DNA of 64,000 bases. Source: Lamellibrachia columna. Lineage: Eukaryota; Annelida; Polychaeta; Sabellida; Siboglinidae. The translations under genes and the position numbers were made by a program. Numbering within the stretch: position 1 is the stretch's first letter; every line of letters starts with the position of its first letter. Positions 1-29,504 of the stretch are shown here, piece after piece. Under the pieces are notes generated by a model, which saw only the letters and a list, made by a program, of their open reading frames with translations, did not search any database and was not told the DNA's origin. Location: the NCBI GenBank assembly GCA_963662155.1, contig OY759263.1:40627544-40691543 (forward strand). Direction: 5' to 3'.

Positions 1-3000
1 CTACAAACAAGGCAGAACATTCTCATATAAATTTGGAAGTATTCACTATTGGCTAAGTCGAGAATGTGTTTATTATTCCCAATGACACGCTCGGCCCTGC
101 TGCTAGTCATACTGACTTGATAATGCCTATGGTACCTAACAGTTGCTTTAAATAGAAATATTACTCATTGAACTCAGCAATGCCATGGTGCCACGGTTAC
201 TTGAATAACTTTTTTATTATTCCAAAACAGACCATTTAAGGGGGACTAAAAACAATGACTGCTTGAAATCACATTATGTTACATCTTGGCACTTGCAGTA
301 TATTTTCATAACACAGAAAATTTAAATTCCAAATAATACCGTCCTACCAGCCTGCCTCGATTATGCATATTTATCCCATGGTGTCTGCAAGCTTCGATGT
401 GAAGTCACTGGTGACATGGAAGCACAGCAAGACTGGGACTTTTTTTACATTCATTCACCTATGTTTACAGCGGAAGCGGTTGTTTCGAAGCGAGTGTCAA
501 AATAGTATATAGTGCAGCATTTGGTTGTAATGCAAACAGTTGTAAGAATAGAGTAACATGTAGTTCATTTAGGTGTGCTACGCAGCCAACTGTGCTAAAG
601 AAATGGCTTGTGAAATGAAGCCTTCAAATTTCATGCTGATGAAGCACAAACTTGTTTCGGCCGCGACCCAGAGAAGATGGCAACCCTGGGTTATCATGGT
701 GCTAAAATATCCATGGAACATGATGATGTGCCAACAGCATTCCAAGCAGTAGAACCAGTGTTGATCTCATCATTCCACAGAACCCAGTCAACGACATGAC
801 ATCGATGAGCATGTCGCTCGGATCGAAGACAAGAGGGCCTTGCATATGGACTGCACGTCATTGTCAGTGAGATCTTTTACTTTGTGACATCACTGTAAAA
901 ACAACCACATAGAGCCGCCAAACTTCTCATATATCTACTATACATATACACACCAGGTTGTCAAAAAATACTCTTACTGCTACACATGTGAAACGGTTAG
1001 TGCGTGTCAGTTTTAAATCTTAAGTTATTTACTTCCGAAATGGCTTGGGCTCATAAATAAAGTCCCGGATCCAAGCTAACGTTTTTCCACGGCCTCGACA
1101 GGACCGATCCCGCCTGTTTGCTCTGACTCGCTCTAGGACTGCAATGATGAGGCGTAATGCCTCTTATATTAGACGGTCTTTGGTGCCTGTTATCTTAGAT
1201 AATCTTTGATGACATGCCATGCAATTCCATCATATCAAAACTGGAACTTTTAGACTTTTTGTTTAATGATGATGTTTGCGACACTCACTCACTAACACTG
1301 GCACTGCGGTCTACCATGCCCATGGCGCCACTGCACTGACGGCAAGCGACTTGAAAATTATAGCTACTAAAACATTCTAAACCAAGACAAACATACTAGT
1401 TTGTCCATGACACACAGCACCAGGACACAGTTGTTGAGTACACATTCATACGTTGGTCAGAGCGTGAAAGTTTCATTTGGCTGCATATGTAACGCATACT
1501 ACAAGTACAACGTTTCAAACCTGTAAAATGTCTTCTCAAATTTTTACACTCGCACGAAACTTGACGCACATGCGCTCGACAGAGGGCGCGCATGTAAACA
1601 TTGGTGCTGTCATCTTCCGGAAGAGTTAGCAACAAAACCATTGCGTTTTTGCCACCACCCGTTCTCAGACAGGAATTATTTTGCAATGGCAACCTGCATT
1701 ACTAATAAATTTAATCTGCGATTTTACAAAATCTTGTTCAGCGCTTTATTATATTGGCTTACCCCAGGTTCGAATTATCGATATACTGATTTTTCGAAAA
1801 AGTTCCCACAAACTTGAACACCTTCAATTTCCACTTAAAACATTGAGCTATTTTCAAAATTAGCCGCTCTAGTGTTTAATTAAAATTAAGGTGCGCGATA
1901 GGGGTACTTTCATTCACCAGTATCCTACAGACCTGCCCCCAACATATTTTTCTTTGCATCATTCCAAGATTTATTTTTCTAAAATAAACGATGTATGCCA
2001 TTTTGATATGTGTGTTAATAACTGACACATTAAGGTGCTGTGGAATTTTAAAGAAAAACGTAGGACAGATTTTCCAGGAGTCCAAAGAAACATTAATAAT
2101 GGCCGTCAATGGGAAAATCAAACTGGTGTGCATGGCTATGTAACGGCGCACGTGTTTGGACCGGTTGACTTATCAGTTTGAATTACGTGAACATTAAAAC
2201 AAATTGTTGGTGATAGTTTAGTTAATTGTAGACCACCTTCATCAGGTGTAGAATCGGCTATTACGATTTCTATCCTGTCAACATAGGGTCGTTATAGCCT
2301 ATTATGTTGCAACTTAAAGCAACACAAAGGTCGTGGTTTGGGGGCAATGCGTTTAAAAGAGTTTATAAACTACAAGCAAGAATATCACGCTGATGGTTTA
2401 CTCAGAATGTGTTCTAAAAGTGGGAGATTCTGGTCAAATTTCTGTTTCCTGGCTACTGACATGTTGATTATATTGACCAATAAGTGTTTGGCAGTTCTTG
2501 GAAATGTTAATTCCATCACCAACTGTGGACTTCTATGTGAAGCATTCAGCCACGCTGCAATTACCGCGGGAGCAATTACTGCGCTAAGACTATTCCTTCA
2601 TCTGTCTACCAGTGTCTATAGCACTATAGACACTGCCACCGCGCCCGGCTACGTTACCAATTCCAATGAATGTGTACCTGTATTAATCACTGGCTCCAGT
2701 ATCGAATACAAAAATATAATTATGTTTTAAATTTTTTTGGGCAAACCGAAATGAAACGGGCTGGTATCCAGATATATAAAAGTAAACATGATGGAAAGAT
2801 CTTCCTGGAACTTTGAAAAAAAATGGGTCGAAGTAAGTTATGGTATAACATTATGTCGTAACATATTTTTAGATATACCAGTATATCATGACGCATAAAT
2901 AATAATCACGTGCTCTAGCAACCGACAGCGTGAGACAGAGCCGTGACCGGTTCAAACTAACGTGCGGAGCTGTTGTGTGAATGACGAACCACGACGAGGT

Positions 3001-3210
3001 AAATGCTGGATGAGATCGTAAGCTTACCCGGCGAGGCCAGTGCTTACGGGGCGGCAAAGTTACTGTGCGAGAGAAACACTAGACACATATTTTGGTTGGA
3101 CGGTTATCTTGACGCGTAAATCGAGATGTCTGTGACTGTGAGGTATTTCATCAAAGAAAACACACATGGAGTCAATGTTTCCATATTAAGCCTACTATTA
3201 TGTTGTATAC
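1..3210. other. 3' flank of gene A, no gene recognised
   Basis: This AT-rich stretch lies beyond the 3' end of gene A. Short open frames occur on both strands (for example 1396-1692 on minus and 2338-2730 on plus), but none shows a recognisable domain or convincing splice context. The part near 2528-2640 resembles part of the SINE at 58.1-58.4 kb (see separate entry). Confidence 0.5.
2528..2640 (-). mobile_element. diverged SINE fragment
   Basis: The words around GCTGCAATTAC, GCGCTAAGACT and CATCTGTCT occur in the same order as in 58195-58262, the body of the tRNA-derived SINE described there. The copy is diverged and lacks the tRNA-like head, so it is a fragment in the same orientation as the 58 kb copy. 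Confidence 0.5.
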
Positions 3211-3315
3211 ACCCGACCCCTCACACCCAACCCCGCACACCCGACCCCGCACACCCGACCCCGCACACCCGACCCGGCACACCCGACCCCTCACACCCGA
3301 CCCCGCACACCCGAC
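3211..3315. repeat. 15-bp tandem array, about 7 copies
   Basis: A C-rich unit, CCCGACCCCGCACAC, is repeated about seven times with few changes. Because 15 is a multiple of three and the unit has no stop, it keeps frames open on both strands, which explains the apparent ORFs here. Confidence 0.9.
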
Positions 3316-4181
3316 TTTGGCTGAGCAAACGTCCCTCCCCATTCTGGGGGTGGGCGCTGACGCAAGGTACCAAGGAAGGCGTTGACTTCTTTCTTGAAAT
3401 CGGCTCTCTCCCTGGTTGTAACCATTTCCTCTGGGAGTTCATTCCCCGTGTGAGAGTCAGTTAGTAAGAATGTCCTCTTATGGCCAGCAATGTTTGAGGG
3501 TGGGATTGTCGCAGCAGTTGTGTGCTGAGATGTTGGTGCTAGTGGCTCTTCGCACTACTGGAGGAGGAGGTAACATGCTACTGAGTAGAGTTGGTGGATA
3601 TACACCGGATATACCACGGAGATGCACCAACTGTAATCAATAGTATGTTACAATCTTCACAGAATATTGTTATTAAATTATCTGTATAATAGTACAGTAT
3701 GGAATAGTGCAGTGCAGTTCATTGGAGTGCAGTAGGCCCATAATAATGTTAGTCGTAGAAACGACGTAAGCGGGTATGACATTTTGAATAATTTTATTAT
3801 TCTCACAGATAATTAAATGCGGAGTTATTTTGTTTAAATCCTTTGTCGTCGTATAAACGCAAATAGAAACATACCACTCATGAGACGCATACACACACGC
3901 ATACACACTGTTATGAGCAATTGTGATCGGCTAGAATGTCAACTGAGTTGACTAACAGCAACCAGCGCTACTCAGAAGAAATTGATTAAATACATTATGT
4001 ATTTGATGTTGCTGGTGTTGCAAACAGTAATGCTAAATCGTAGCAGTCGAATCCGGACCTGCTGGTCGAGTAATTGTTTCATCCAGCAATGCTGACATCA
4101 CAAACAAATATCAGATAGTTACGTCCGATGTAGTGAGTAGGACAGCTGTTGAACGCCGATGAATTGCATAGTTAGATGATT
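3316..4181. other. non-coding flank, nothing recognised
   Basis: I see no gene, RNA or array here. It is ordinary AT-rich sequence downstream of gene A. Confidence 0.4.
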
Positions 4182-4187
4182 TTTATT
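4182..4187 (-). promoter_or_regulatory. candidate poly(A) signal of gene A
   Basis: Plus-strand TTTATT reads AATAAA on the gene A strand, about 190 nt after the TAA stop at 4378. Distance and hexamer fit a normal animal 3' UTR. No transcript evidence is available. Confidence 0.4.
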
Positions 4188-4377
4188 TTTAACAGTGCCA
4201 TGCGCACTCGATCGTTCAGAGATTACCCTATGTTCTCTTCATATAACCACGTGTTGAGCTTGGAAACCCCGCTTCCTCGAGACACCAACTAACTGTTGCT
4301 GATCGCGCGTTTCAGGGACAATCGTGTCATAACAGAATTAAATATGTTCCCATGACCGAGACCGGCAAATCGTTGCT

Positions 4378-20731
<16,354 letters not shown>

Positions 20732-22080
20732 GGCTGCTGTGCCTCAGTCGAGGCTGTATACACACCGACTAGGATCCAAGTGGTAACTGTTCTCCGGAGT
20801 CACGTCGTTCGACAGCGCGCTGTAACTCATAACCCGAGGACGCTGCCAACTCGATCGCGCTTGTCAAGTCGCCAACTTTGATGGCAACGTCAGGCAGCGA
20901 TAGACGTTCTCATTCACTAAATCAGCGTTGCTTAGTTCTGTGACAAAGAAATCGCACACTACGTGGGACTTGTTACATCGATTTCACAGATGACAGTTGG
21001 CGTTGTTGACATCAGCACAAAGGCGTACTTCTGATGGCTGCTCGAACGACCCAGCTTTCACGTCTGCCGGTTTCAATCCGTCACACACACAATGACAGAT
21101 GGACGCCGTCGGTGTGCCGCGTATACTTTTTAGAATGTCTCTACTTCGACGGCACGCCCAAAGTTAACAGCTAGCGAACGGGAAGATATTTCACCTCTTG
21201 GCCTCTTGTCCATTGTTTACCGACCGGCTGTTGTCGACCGGTGTGACGTGTGTGTCCATTCCAGACCACTTATGTCCACTGGGGTTCTATATGAAATGTA
21301 TCGAATTCGGCGGCTATTGGTCTTGTTGACAAACCTACTAATCTTACTAGTTGGTGATGACCGCCAACGTTGTTATAAAATATGACATAGAGTGAGCGGC
21401 TCCAGTAGTCTCAACCGACGCACCAGCCGGCCAACATACGAGTGCTCGCGGTCGTGGCACAGTTCCGGTGTTGAGGCATACGCGCGGGCGGACGCGTCAC
21501 GCACCGCTGACCCCGTTCTTTCATACGGTAATGACGGGACAGGTGGCGCATGTTGTGAGAGAAATAAGTCGCTACAAGGCAACCAGCGGCACAGCTGGTG
21601 TCGTCGTCACAGTTCACGAGTCCACACGACCGTACTCTCGTAAATAACCACGCAAATGACGTCACTGTAATGCCATGGCGATGATATCATTCGGGAAGTA
21701 TTTTGTCATGGTGGGATTGGTTCGATGATATAACCTTGTATGGATAGTGATTGCAATTTGGAGACTGTAGTTTGAATAAACACTGCGACAAATGCGTTAT
21801 GATGGGTGGGGTGGCAAATGGACGCAATTCCACGAAACACGGTAAAATTGTGTAACATTCAGGGTCGTTGCTGGCGTTGCTGGAACAGCCTACGCTCAAT
21901 TCGAACAACGTTATTTGCTTTATGCTTCTAACATCAATTTATAGAAAAATTACAGGCTCTTTCAGTGAAATATACGTATATCAACTGTAATTTTCGTTAC
22001 GGGACGTTTGTGAAATGACTCAGTACAAATATAACATTATGATAAAATTATCTGCTCAGCATAGTAAAATATCCAATCTA
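20732..22080. other. upstream flank of gene A
   Basis: This is the likely promoter region of gene A. It is GC-richer than its surroundings to about 21650, but I see no convincing TATA box or known element. Short frames at 21373-21665 have no recognisable domain. Confidence 0.4.
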
Positions 22081-22084
22081 TATG

Positions 22085-22745
22085 TGTTACCCCTTCCTTA
22101 TCTGTATTGCCCAGGCCTCAGTTACCAGAACCCACCAGTCTTAGTAGCCTGTCTCCAACCCTCAGTTACCAGAACCCACCATTCTTGGTAATCTGTCTCC
22201 AACCCTCAGTTACCAGAACCCTCCAGTCTTGGTAACCTGTCTCCAACCCTCAGTTACCAGAACCCTCCAGTCTTGGTAACCTGTCTCATACATATTCTGT
22301 TGTAGCCCTTACTAGAATCACATGCATACATTGCCCACTGTTGTGTCGATATTCGTTTAATACCTATACTGGTTGTAACATTTACACAAATCTAAAAATG
22401 CTCCCAAAAACAGCTGGTTACGTTTGCCTTCCTTATCTGTATTGCCCAGGCCTCTCTGAAAGAGAACCAACCCTAAGTTTCCAGAACCCACCAGTCTTGG
22501 TAGCCTGTCTCCAACCCTCAGTTACTAGAACCCTCCAGTCTTGGTAACCTGTCTCCAACCCTCAGTTACCAGAACCCTCCAGTCTTGGCAACCTGTCTCA
22601 TACATATTCTGTTGTAGCCCTTACTAGAATCACATGCATACATTGCCCACTGTTGTGTCGATATTCGTTTAATACCTATACTGGTTGTAACATTTACACA
22701 AATCTAAAAATGCTCCCAAAAAAACAGCTGGTTACGTTTGCCTCC
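22085..22745. repeat. tandem duplication with 312-bp period and inner short repeat
   Basis: The block TCATACATATTCTGTTGTAG through AATGCTCCCAAAAACAGCTG is present twice (about 22286-22425 and 22598-22737). Each is preceded by several copies of a short unit of the form CTCCAACCCTCAGTTACCAG, AACCC(T/A)CCAGTCTTGGTAACCTGT. One compound unit was duplicated recently. Confidence 0.85.
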
Positions 22746-23089
22746 CCTTTAAATCTGTCTAGAGCGATTTTAAAAACACAGGGATACATCTCGTTAAAAC
22801 AATCGCAAGAGTGAAACGATAACCATGTTTTTCACATGTGGTTTGTTTTCATTTTGGAAGTAGGTCTCTGCTCTGTGCGAATTCCTCGATTATTACCCGG
22901 CGTCTCATTACATTTGCGTTTTGTAAAAAAAATATATTATCATACTTTTTATCCGATTGAATATTGATTCCATGACAATTAACTTTTTGGAAAATCTCAA
23001 ACACAGCAACACTAAATTCTAAATAATATTTCTTATGTAACGACCCAAGATAAATGCAACACACGGAATGCGGCGTAGTTTTCTGGCGT

Positions 23090-23300
23090 CATGATCCAGT
23101 AACCATTTTCAAGAAGCGTTCATACCGTACGAACATTCGTAGGAAGGGTAATTCGTAGTTACGTAAAATTGTGTGTTTTCTATTATTGTTCCGAATTACG
23201 TAATCTACGTCAAACGTCCATATAAGTTCTTTTGTACATACATCCTCATCCCGGGGAATTTCGAGCTCGCCTACAATATTTCAGGCCCATCCACGCAAGC
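23090..23300 (-). mobile_element. unclassified dispersed repeat, copy 2
   Basis: The reverse complement matches 13220-13440 in block order: CGAAATTCCCC, GGACGTTTGACGTAGATTAC, CGGAACAATAATAGAAAACA and TTCGTACG. It has no long array at its edge, only one unit-like stretch. Confidence 0.7.
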
Positions 23301-23642
23301 GGAACTGACGGAGATATGAGAGAACAAACCAATGTACACAGCGCAAACTGGTTTGTACTGTAGATGTTGGCCTTGTTTCAACTGTTGTTATTTTCTTTTA
23401 ACTGAATAATCAACATATCCCACAAACATAGAGTCAATAATAAAATATAATGCAAACAAACAAAATGATAAAAAGGCCGCCAGATTTTCTACAGTTGACC
23501 ATACGCAATATTCTAGTTATTAATCAGTCTACGTTAGTGATGTTTCAGCGGTGCCAGAAAATAATCGAAACTGCCACGTTCCGTGTTATTGCGCAGAAGC
23601 CCGAGTACGAAGAGCCAGCAGCAACCTCCAGGGCCACCGATA

Positions 23643-23912
23643 CTACGTACTAACACTTATAAGTCTGCGTTTAAGTCTGCGTACTAACACTTATAAGTCT
23701 GCGTTTAAGTCTACGTACTAACACTTATAAGTCTGCGTTTAAGTCTGCGTACTAACACTTATAAGTCTGCGTTTAAGTCTACGTACTAACACTTATAAGT
23801 CTGCGTTTAAGTCTACGTACTAACACTTATAAGTCTGCGTTTAAGTCTACGTACTAACACTTATAAGTCTGCGTTTAAGTCTACGTACTAACACTTATAA
23901 GTCTGCGTCTAG
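23643..23912. repeat. 34-bp tandem array, 8 copies
   Basis: The unit TACTAACACTTATAAGTCTG, CGTTTAAGTCTACG is nearly perfect, with CTGCG/CTACG variants. It contains the inverted repeat ACTTATAAGT. Confidence 0.95.
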
Positions 23913-24424
23913 TTGCTCACAAATATGATTTAAAATATGGCTAATTAATTTTGTTTAGGAAAATTACGACCTTTTATCTAGATACTAAATAATTATTGAG
24001 CAAACCCGGATCTAATGTGGAACTGATAATAATTGGCGAGGACCGATTGATGCATAAAGTTTTTTGGACATGATGTATGGGGAAAGATTGCACACGAACA
24101 AGCTACAATCCATAGCTTCAGAGTGCCACTGAGAACAATAACTGCCGAACTGCTTTATTATTATTCAGGAGAAACGTTAAAAGTTTCAACACGATAACAA
24201 CAGCAGATATCAAGGAATGCGAATAGTGTTCACCCTAAGGCAAACCTTGTAGGTGTATTTGCTCCCTCTTAAAATATTATCACATTGTTTACCTGAGCTA
24301 ATAACAAATAACGAGTAGGCTAATGTAACATACGATCATAGTTCGTGCCGACACACAGGCCCCAAAGTGGCATTGACGGTGCGCGGGCTTCGCCATATTG
24401 GAAGTTAGAGCATAGCTGTTATTG

Positions 24425-25055
24425 TGACGGAAATGATGTATGCATACATAATTAGCTAATTAACATAATTAGCCAATTGCGGTATCATCCGGGCATTTGG
24501 CTAACTCATAAAATAAAAGTGATCAGTTTATACGGTGCAATTCGAATTAACTTTAAACTGTTATTATATTGACACAATTGTCAGACTGAAAGCTAAATCA
24601 GGCAAAAAAGATGTTTAGTGTAGAATCTCAATAATGACGCTGATTAGCTGCTGGCGCTTCACGGGAACGCCTACACAAAATGGAGTGGTTACATACTCTC
24701 TTCTCGGCGAGTTCACGAACGTGACGAATCATAACCTCGATTATTCAGGTTCCGCGCTGTGGCGCCACCGTTTGCAGCACACATCTTCGCCTGGACGCAG
24801 AGTGGTGTTTTCATTGTGACTGAAGTTATGTATATACCCAGAATCAACCGGGCATTTGGATAATTTATAAAATAAGAGTGAACTTTTATCACTTTATACG
24901 ATGCAATTAAAATTAACTTCTATTATACTGACACAACTGTCCGACTGAAAAGTTAAGTCAGGCAAAAAAGTAAAGTGTGTAGTGTAGCATTTCGGTACTG
25001 ACGCCGATTGGCTGCTGGTGCTTTACAGGCCTACACAAGATGGAGTAGTGACAAT
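24425..25055. repeat. two direct copies of a roughly 250-bp element
   Basis: About 24430-24690 and 24825-25050 share, in order, GGGCATTTGG, TAAAATAA, TTTATACG(G/A)TGCAATT, TTAACTT, TGACACAA(T/C)TGTC, CAGGCAAAAAAG, TGACGC(T/C)GATT(A/G)GCTGCTGG and CCTACACAA(A/G)ATGGAGT. The copies are diverged, so this is an older duplication or two insertions of one element. No coding capacity is visible. Confidence 0.75.
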
Positions 25056-25840
25056 GGATAACAACAGATAAGTGAGACTAGAGATTTCAATGGCTATGGT
25101 GCTCTTCATACAAGCACAGGTGTAAATAACATCGAATAAGATATCAAGGGACTTAGATATTTGCTAATACAGGCATTAAGCTGGGGATAATGTTTTTTTT
25201 AAATAATTTTGCAGAACAATCGTGTTTCCAAGACAACGCATCAGACTTGTTGGCAAGTCACAAACTGGCAAGTCAAATAAAATCCAAGTCAAGTCTAGAG
25301 TCATCTCTGTGAATGAACGATTCGACGAGTTAAAATGCCGCGACTGAGCTATTACGGATGACGAAATTTGCTGAAAATGTCCGCACTCGCCAGAAGAGTG
25401 TTACAGTGGCGCCTTTCACTGCCGTCCGGGATGTGCGGTCTTCGGACATAGATAAGCGAGTCAAATCGTACTCTCGAGTCAATGACCGCTTAGAAGGTAG
25501 TCATGGAACCAAGCGAAATGAGAGAGGCTGGTAAGAAACTTGTGACACTTTATTCATTAGATCTGGATGACACTCCAGGGAACGATCCAGTTCGGTGGAC
25601 TAGTTGCAGAAACTCGCATCCCTCTGACTATGATGTATATAGTAACTGTAGCGGAGAGAGCACTTTTCTCAAGTTGAAACTGATCAAGGATGAGCACCGA
25701 TCCACAATAAGCCAGAGCAGACTTTTTCATCTGACTATGCTCAGTACGGAATGGGACATCATGTGTCGGATTAATCATTACAATATGTTGTCGGGACTTC
25801 GGTGCTACCAAAACGCGCAAATAGTTCAATAGTGTTTGAC
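25056..25840. other. non-coding, nothing recognised
   Basis: Short frames at 25503-25832 and on the opposite strand carry no recognised domain. Confidence 0.4.
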
Positions 25841-26040
25841 NNNNNNNNNNNNNNNNNNNNNNNNNNNNNNNNNNNNNNNNNNNNNNNNNNNNNNNNNNNN
25901 NNNNNNNNNNNNNNNNNNNNNNNNNNNNNNNNNNNNNNNNNNNNNNNNNNNNNNNNNNNNNNNNNNNNNNNNNNNNNNNNNNNNNNNNNNNNNNNNNNNN
26001 NNNNNNNNNNNNNNNNNNNNNNNNNNNNNNNNNNNNNNNN
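25841..26040. other. assembly gap of 200 N
   Basis: Exactly 200 unknown bases. A round number of this kind usually marks a gap of unknown true length. Frames crossing it are artefacts. Confidence 0.99.
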
Positions 26041-26482
26041 TGTTTTTAAAAGCGGCTGTCGCTGAAGGGTGTATGGGAAAAATTCAGTGTAAAATTCACT
26101 ACATTGAAATCTGCTTAGCCTAGGGACTACCGGATTATCCGTGACAACGCTGTCCGCCTCCACACATTAGATGTTGGCATTGGTAGTTGAGAACCCCGGG
26201 ACAACGACCAACACAACACGTGCACGACGAATTACACGAAGAAAACGGAATAATTTTGTTTGCTACAATTGCGGTTTGGTAAAGAAAATATTCATTAAAA
26301 GTTTTTGCGTTCGCAGTTCTGCCCTACTTTGTAGTTCTTGCAGATGCACTGATAGACTTTGTCACTAAGCACCACACACTGGGCCTAATTGCTGCAGGGT
26401 TTGCTACGACAGGAATCCAAAACTACAACACGAAAACAAATACTTTCTTCTCACCTAGCACAGGTAAATCTTGCAAGTTGCA

Positions 26483-28270
26483 GCCGACACAGCAGCAGCT
26501 ACCGTCATAGCGACAGCCGACACAGCAGCAGCTACCGACATAGCGACAGCCGGCACAGCAGCAGCTACCGACATAGCGACAGCCGGCACAGCAGCAGCTA
26601 CCGACATAGCGACAGCCGGCACAGCAGCAGCTACCGACATAGCGACAGCCGGCACAGAAGCAGCTACCGACATAGCGACAGCCGACACAGCAGCAGCTAC
26701 AGACATAGCGACAGCCGGCACAGCAGCAGCTACCGACATAGCGACAGCCGACACAGCAGCAGCTACCGTCATAGCGACAGCCGACGCAACAGCAGCTACC
26801 GACATAGCGACAGCCGGCACAGCAGCAGCTACCGACATAGCGACAGCCGGCACAGAAGCAGCTACCGACATAGCGACAGCCGACACAGCAGCAGCTACAG
26901 ACATAGCGACAGCCGGCACAGCAGCAGCTACCGACATAGCGACAGCCGACACAGCAGCAGCTACCGTCATAGCGACAGCCGGCACAGCAGCAGCTACCGA
27001 CATAGCGACAGCCGGCACAGCAGCAGCTACCGACATAGCGACAGCCGGCACAGAAGCAGCTACCGACATAGCGACAGCCGACAGAGCAGCAGCTACAGAC
27101 ATAGCGACAGCCGGCACAGCAGCAGCTACCGACATAGCGACAGCCGACACAGCAGCAGCTACCGTCATAGCGACAGCCGACACAGCAGCAGCTACCGACA
27201 TAGCGACAGCCGGCACAGCAGCAGCTACCGTCATAGCGACAGCCGACACAGCAGCAGCTACCGTCATAGCGACAGCCGGCACAGCAGCAGCTACCGACAT
27301 AGCGACAGCCGGCACAGCAGCAGCTACCGACATAGCGACAGCCGACACAGCAGCAGCTACAGACATAGCGACAGCCGGCACAGCAGCAGCTACCGACATA
27401 GCGACAGCCGGCACAGCAGCAGCTACCGACATAGCGACAGCCGGCACAGCAGCAGCTACCGACATAGCGACAGCCGACACAGCAGCAGCTACAGACATAG
27501 CGACAGCCGGCACAGCAGCAGCTACCGTCATAGCGACAGCCGACACAGCAGCAGCTACCGTCATAGCGACAGCCGGCACAGCAGCAGCTACCGACATAGC
27601 GACAGCCGGCACAGCAGCAGCTACCGACATAGCGACAGCCGACACAGCAGCAGCTACAGACATAGCGACAGCCGGCACAGCAGCAGCTACCGACATAGCG
27701 ACAGCCGGCACAGCAGCAGCTACCGACATAGCGACAGCCGGCACAGCAGCAGCTACCGACATAGCGACAGCCGACACAGCAGCAGCTACAGACATAGCGA
27801 CAGCCGGCACAGCAGCAGCTACATACATAGCGACAGCCGGCACAGCAGCAGCTACCGACATAGCGGCAGCCGGCACAGCAGCAGCTACCGACATAGCGAC
27901 AGCCGGCACAGCAGCAGCTACCGACATAGCGGCAGCCGGCACAGCAGCAGCTACAGACATAGCGACAGCCGGCACAGCAGCAGCTACAGACATAGCGACA
28001 GCCGGCACAGCAGCAGCTACCGACATAGCGACAGCCGGCACAGCAGCAGCTACAGACATAGCGACAGCCGGCACAGCAGCAGCTACCGACATAGCAACAG
28101 CCGGCACAGCAGCAGCTACCGACATAGCGACAGCCGGCACAGCAGCAGCTACCGACATAGCGACAGCCAGCACAGCAGCAGCTACAGACATAGCGACAGC
28201 CGGCACAGCAGCAGCTACCGACATAGCGGCAGCCGGCACAGCAGCAGCTACCGACATAGCGGCAGCCGGC

Positions 28271-28315
<45 letters not shown>
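26483..28315. repeat. 33-bp minisatellite, about 54 copies, ending in (CAG)n
   Basis: The unit GCCGACACAGCAGCAGCTAC, CGACATAGCGACA repeats about 54 times, with GAC/GGC and CGA/AGA/CGTC variants, and runs into a CAG run. 33 bp equals 11 codons and lacks stops in three frames, so frames of 635, 649 and 771 codons exist on both strands. I judge these non-genic: no promoter, splice or domain evidence and no change of composition at their ends. Confidence 0.95.
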
Positions 28316-28499
28316 GGAGCAACGGCATTGGCACAGGCAGTGGCAGCGGCAGCAGATGGTGCGAAAAAATGGAAGTAGCCTTCTCCTGCGTCTTGATTAT
28401 GCAAAGTGTTCCAACTTTATCATATGTTGTATTTCGATTTGTCTTACGTTTGCAAACGGGTAGTGAGAGTTTATTAGCATGTGATATCATACGCTCACT

Positions 28500-28562
28500 C
28501 GCTCACGCGCGCACGCACGCACGCACGTACGCACGCACGCACGCACGCACGCACGCAAGCAT
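28500..28562. repeat. (CGCA)n microsatellite
   Basis: A run of GCAC/GCGC tetranucleotides with a few GTAC and AAGC changes. Confidence 0.9.
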
Positions 28563-28978
28563 GCGCAGTCACATATGCAACAATAAAAAACTAGATCATC
28601 TGAGCAACACAGAGTGTCAATGTAAAAATACCAATATCACAACAGTTGGTTCAAAGGGAATAAACTCAACTGCAGATAAGAATTATTATTATACAACAAA
28701 ATAAAAATGTGTCATTAACTGCATTCTAGCATCAACTTGAACAAACACAAAAGTCCAGGGCTATGATGAACCCGGGATATGCATGCCCAGAGAAGCGAAA
28801 CGATTTTCTGACTTGGACCTGTGAAAGGTCCACACAACACAGAACCATCTACGTATCTACATGGGGAATGTACGTATTTATATGTAAGCGAGTGCATGCG
28901 TGTGTGCGAACTTGTTCGTACGTGTGTGTGAGTGTACATACTATGTATGTGTGATTGAACAGAAATGCGAGTTCTTAC

Positions 28979-29095
28979 ATTCGCACTTTCTGCCTCTGTA
29001 ACCCGTCTTGCACGCGCATGCAGGAATCTTGTCAATGATCTTGCAGGAGCCACCATGTTGACATGATGTTAAACGACAGGAATCAGGCCTGTATT
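28979..29095 (-). CDS. isolated EGF-like exon
   Basis: A 117-nt open segment lies between acceptor TTATCTCATAG and donor GAAT/GTAAGA and is of phase 1-1, the usual class for EGF exons. It encodes YRPDSCRLTSCQHGGSC, then KIIDKIPACACKTGYRGRKC: six cysteines spaced as in an EGF-like domain, with the typical HGG and GYRG turns. EGF-like modules act outside the cell in binding or structure. No partner exon is recognisable within the window, so it belongs to a gene with long introns or is a stranded exon. It is on the same strand as genes A and B, between them. Confidence 0.7.
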
Positions 29096-29500
29096 CTATG
29101 AGATAAACCACATAAAGACAATATACACGAATCACCCTCTCATTGTAAAACGAAGCACATGGTAAACCTTTCAGTTTCGTTACTGCTCAATTCGTCGTTT
29201 CCACGTAACTTTGGTACGAACGTTAACACAAATGCAAATCACAAAGTTTAATAATTATGCGAAAATGCAACTTAAATTAAGAAACAATGTTTTATCTTGA
29301 AGAAATGGTGGCTTTGTAGTATATATTTTTTTCTATCTGAATTAAATTTCCGTAACACTGAAGAAAGAATGTTGAACATTTAGTATAATGATAATAACAA
29401 AATCGAGAAAACATCTTATTTCAATGCGTACTAAAATACGTTTTCCTTTTTAAAACGAATAAATTTGTTATGATAATTATGTACAGTTTGCAAGAAACAA
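29096..29500. other. AT-rich, nothing recognised
   Basis: No gene or repeat seen. AT-rich sequence separates the EGF exon from the LINE fragment. Confidence 0.4.
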
Positions 29501-29504
29501 TGTG

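Noticed and set aside
2338..2730. 130-codon plus frame
   Set aside because: It overlaps a SINE-like fragment and has no domain.
26389..28704. 771-codon plus-strand frame and 649-codon minus-strand frame
   Set aside because: Both are produced by a 33-bp repeat without stops. There is no domain, no splice support, and frames are equally open on both strands.
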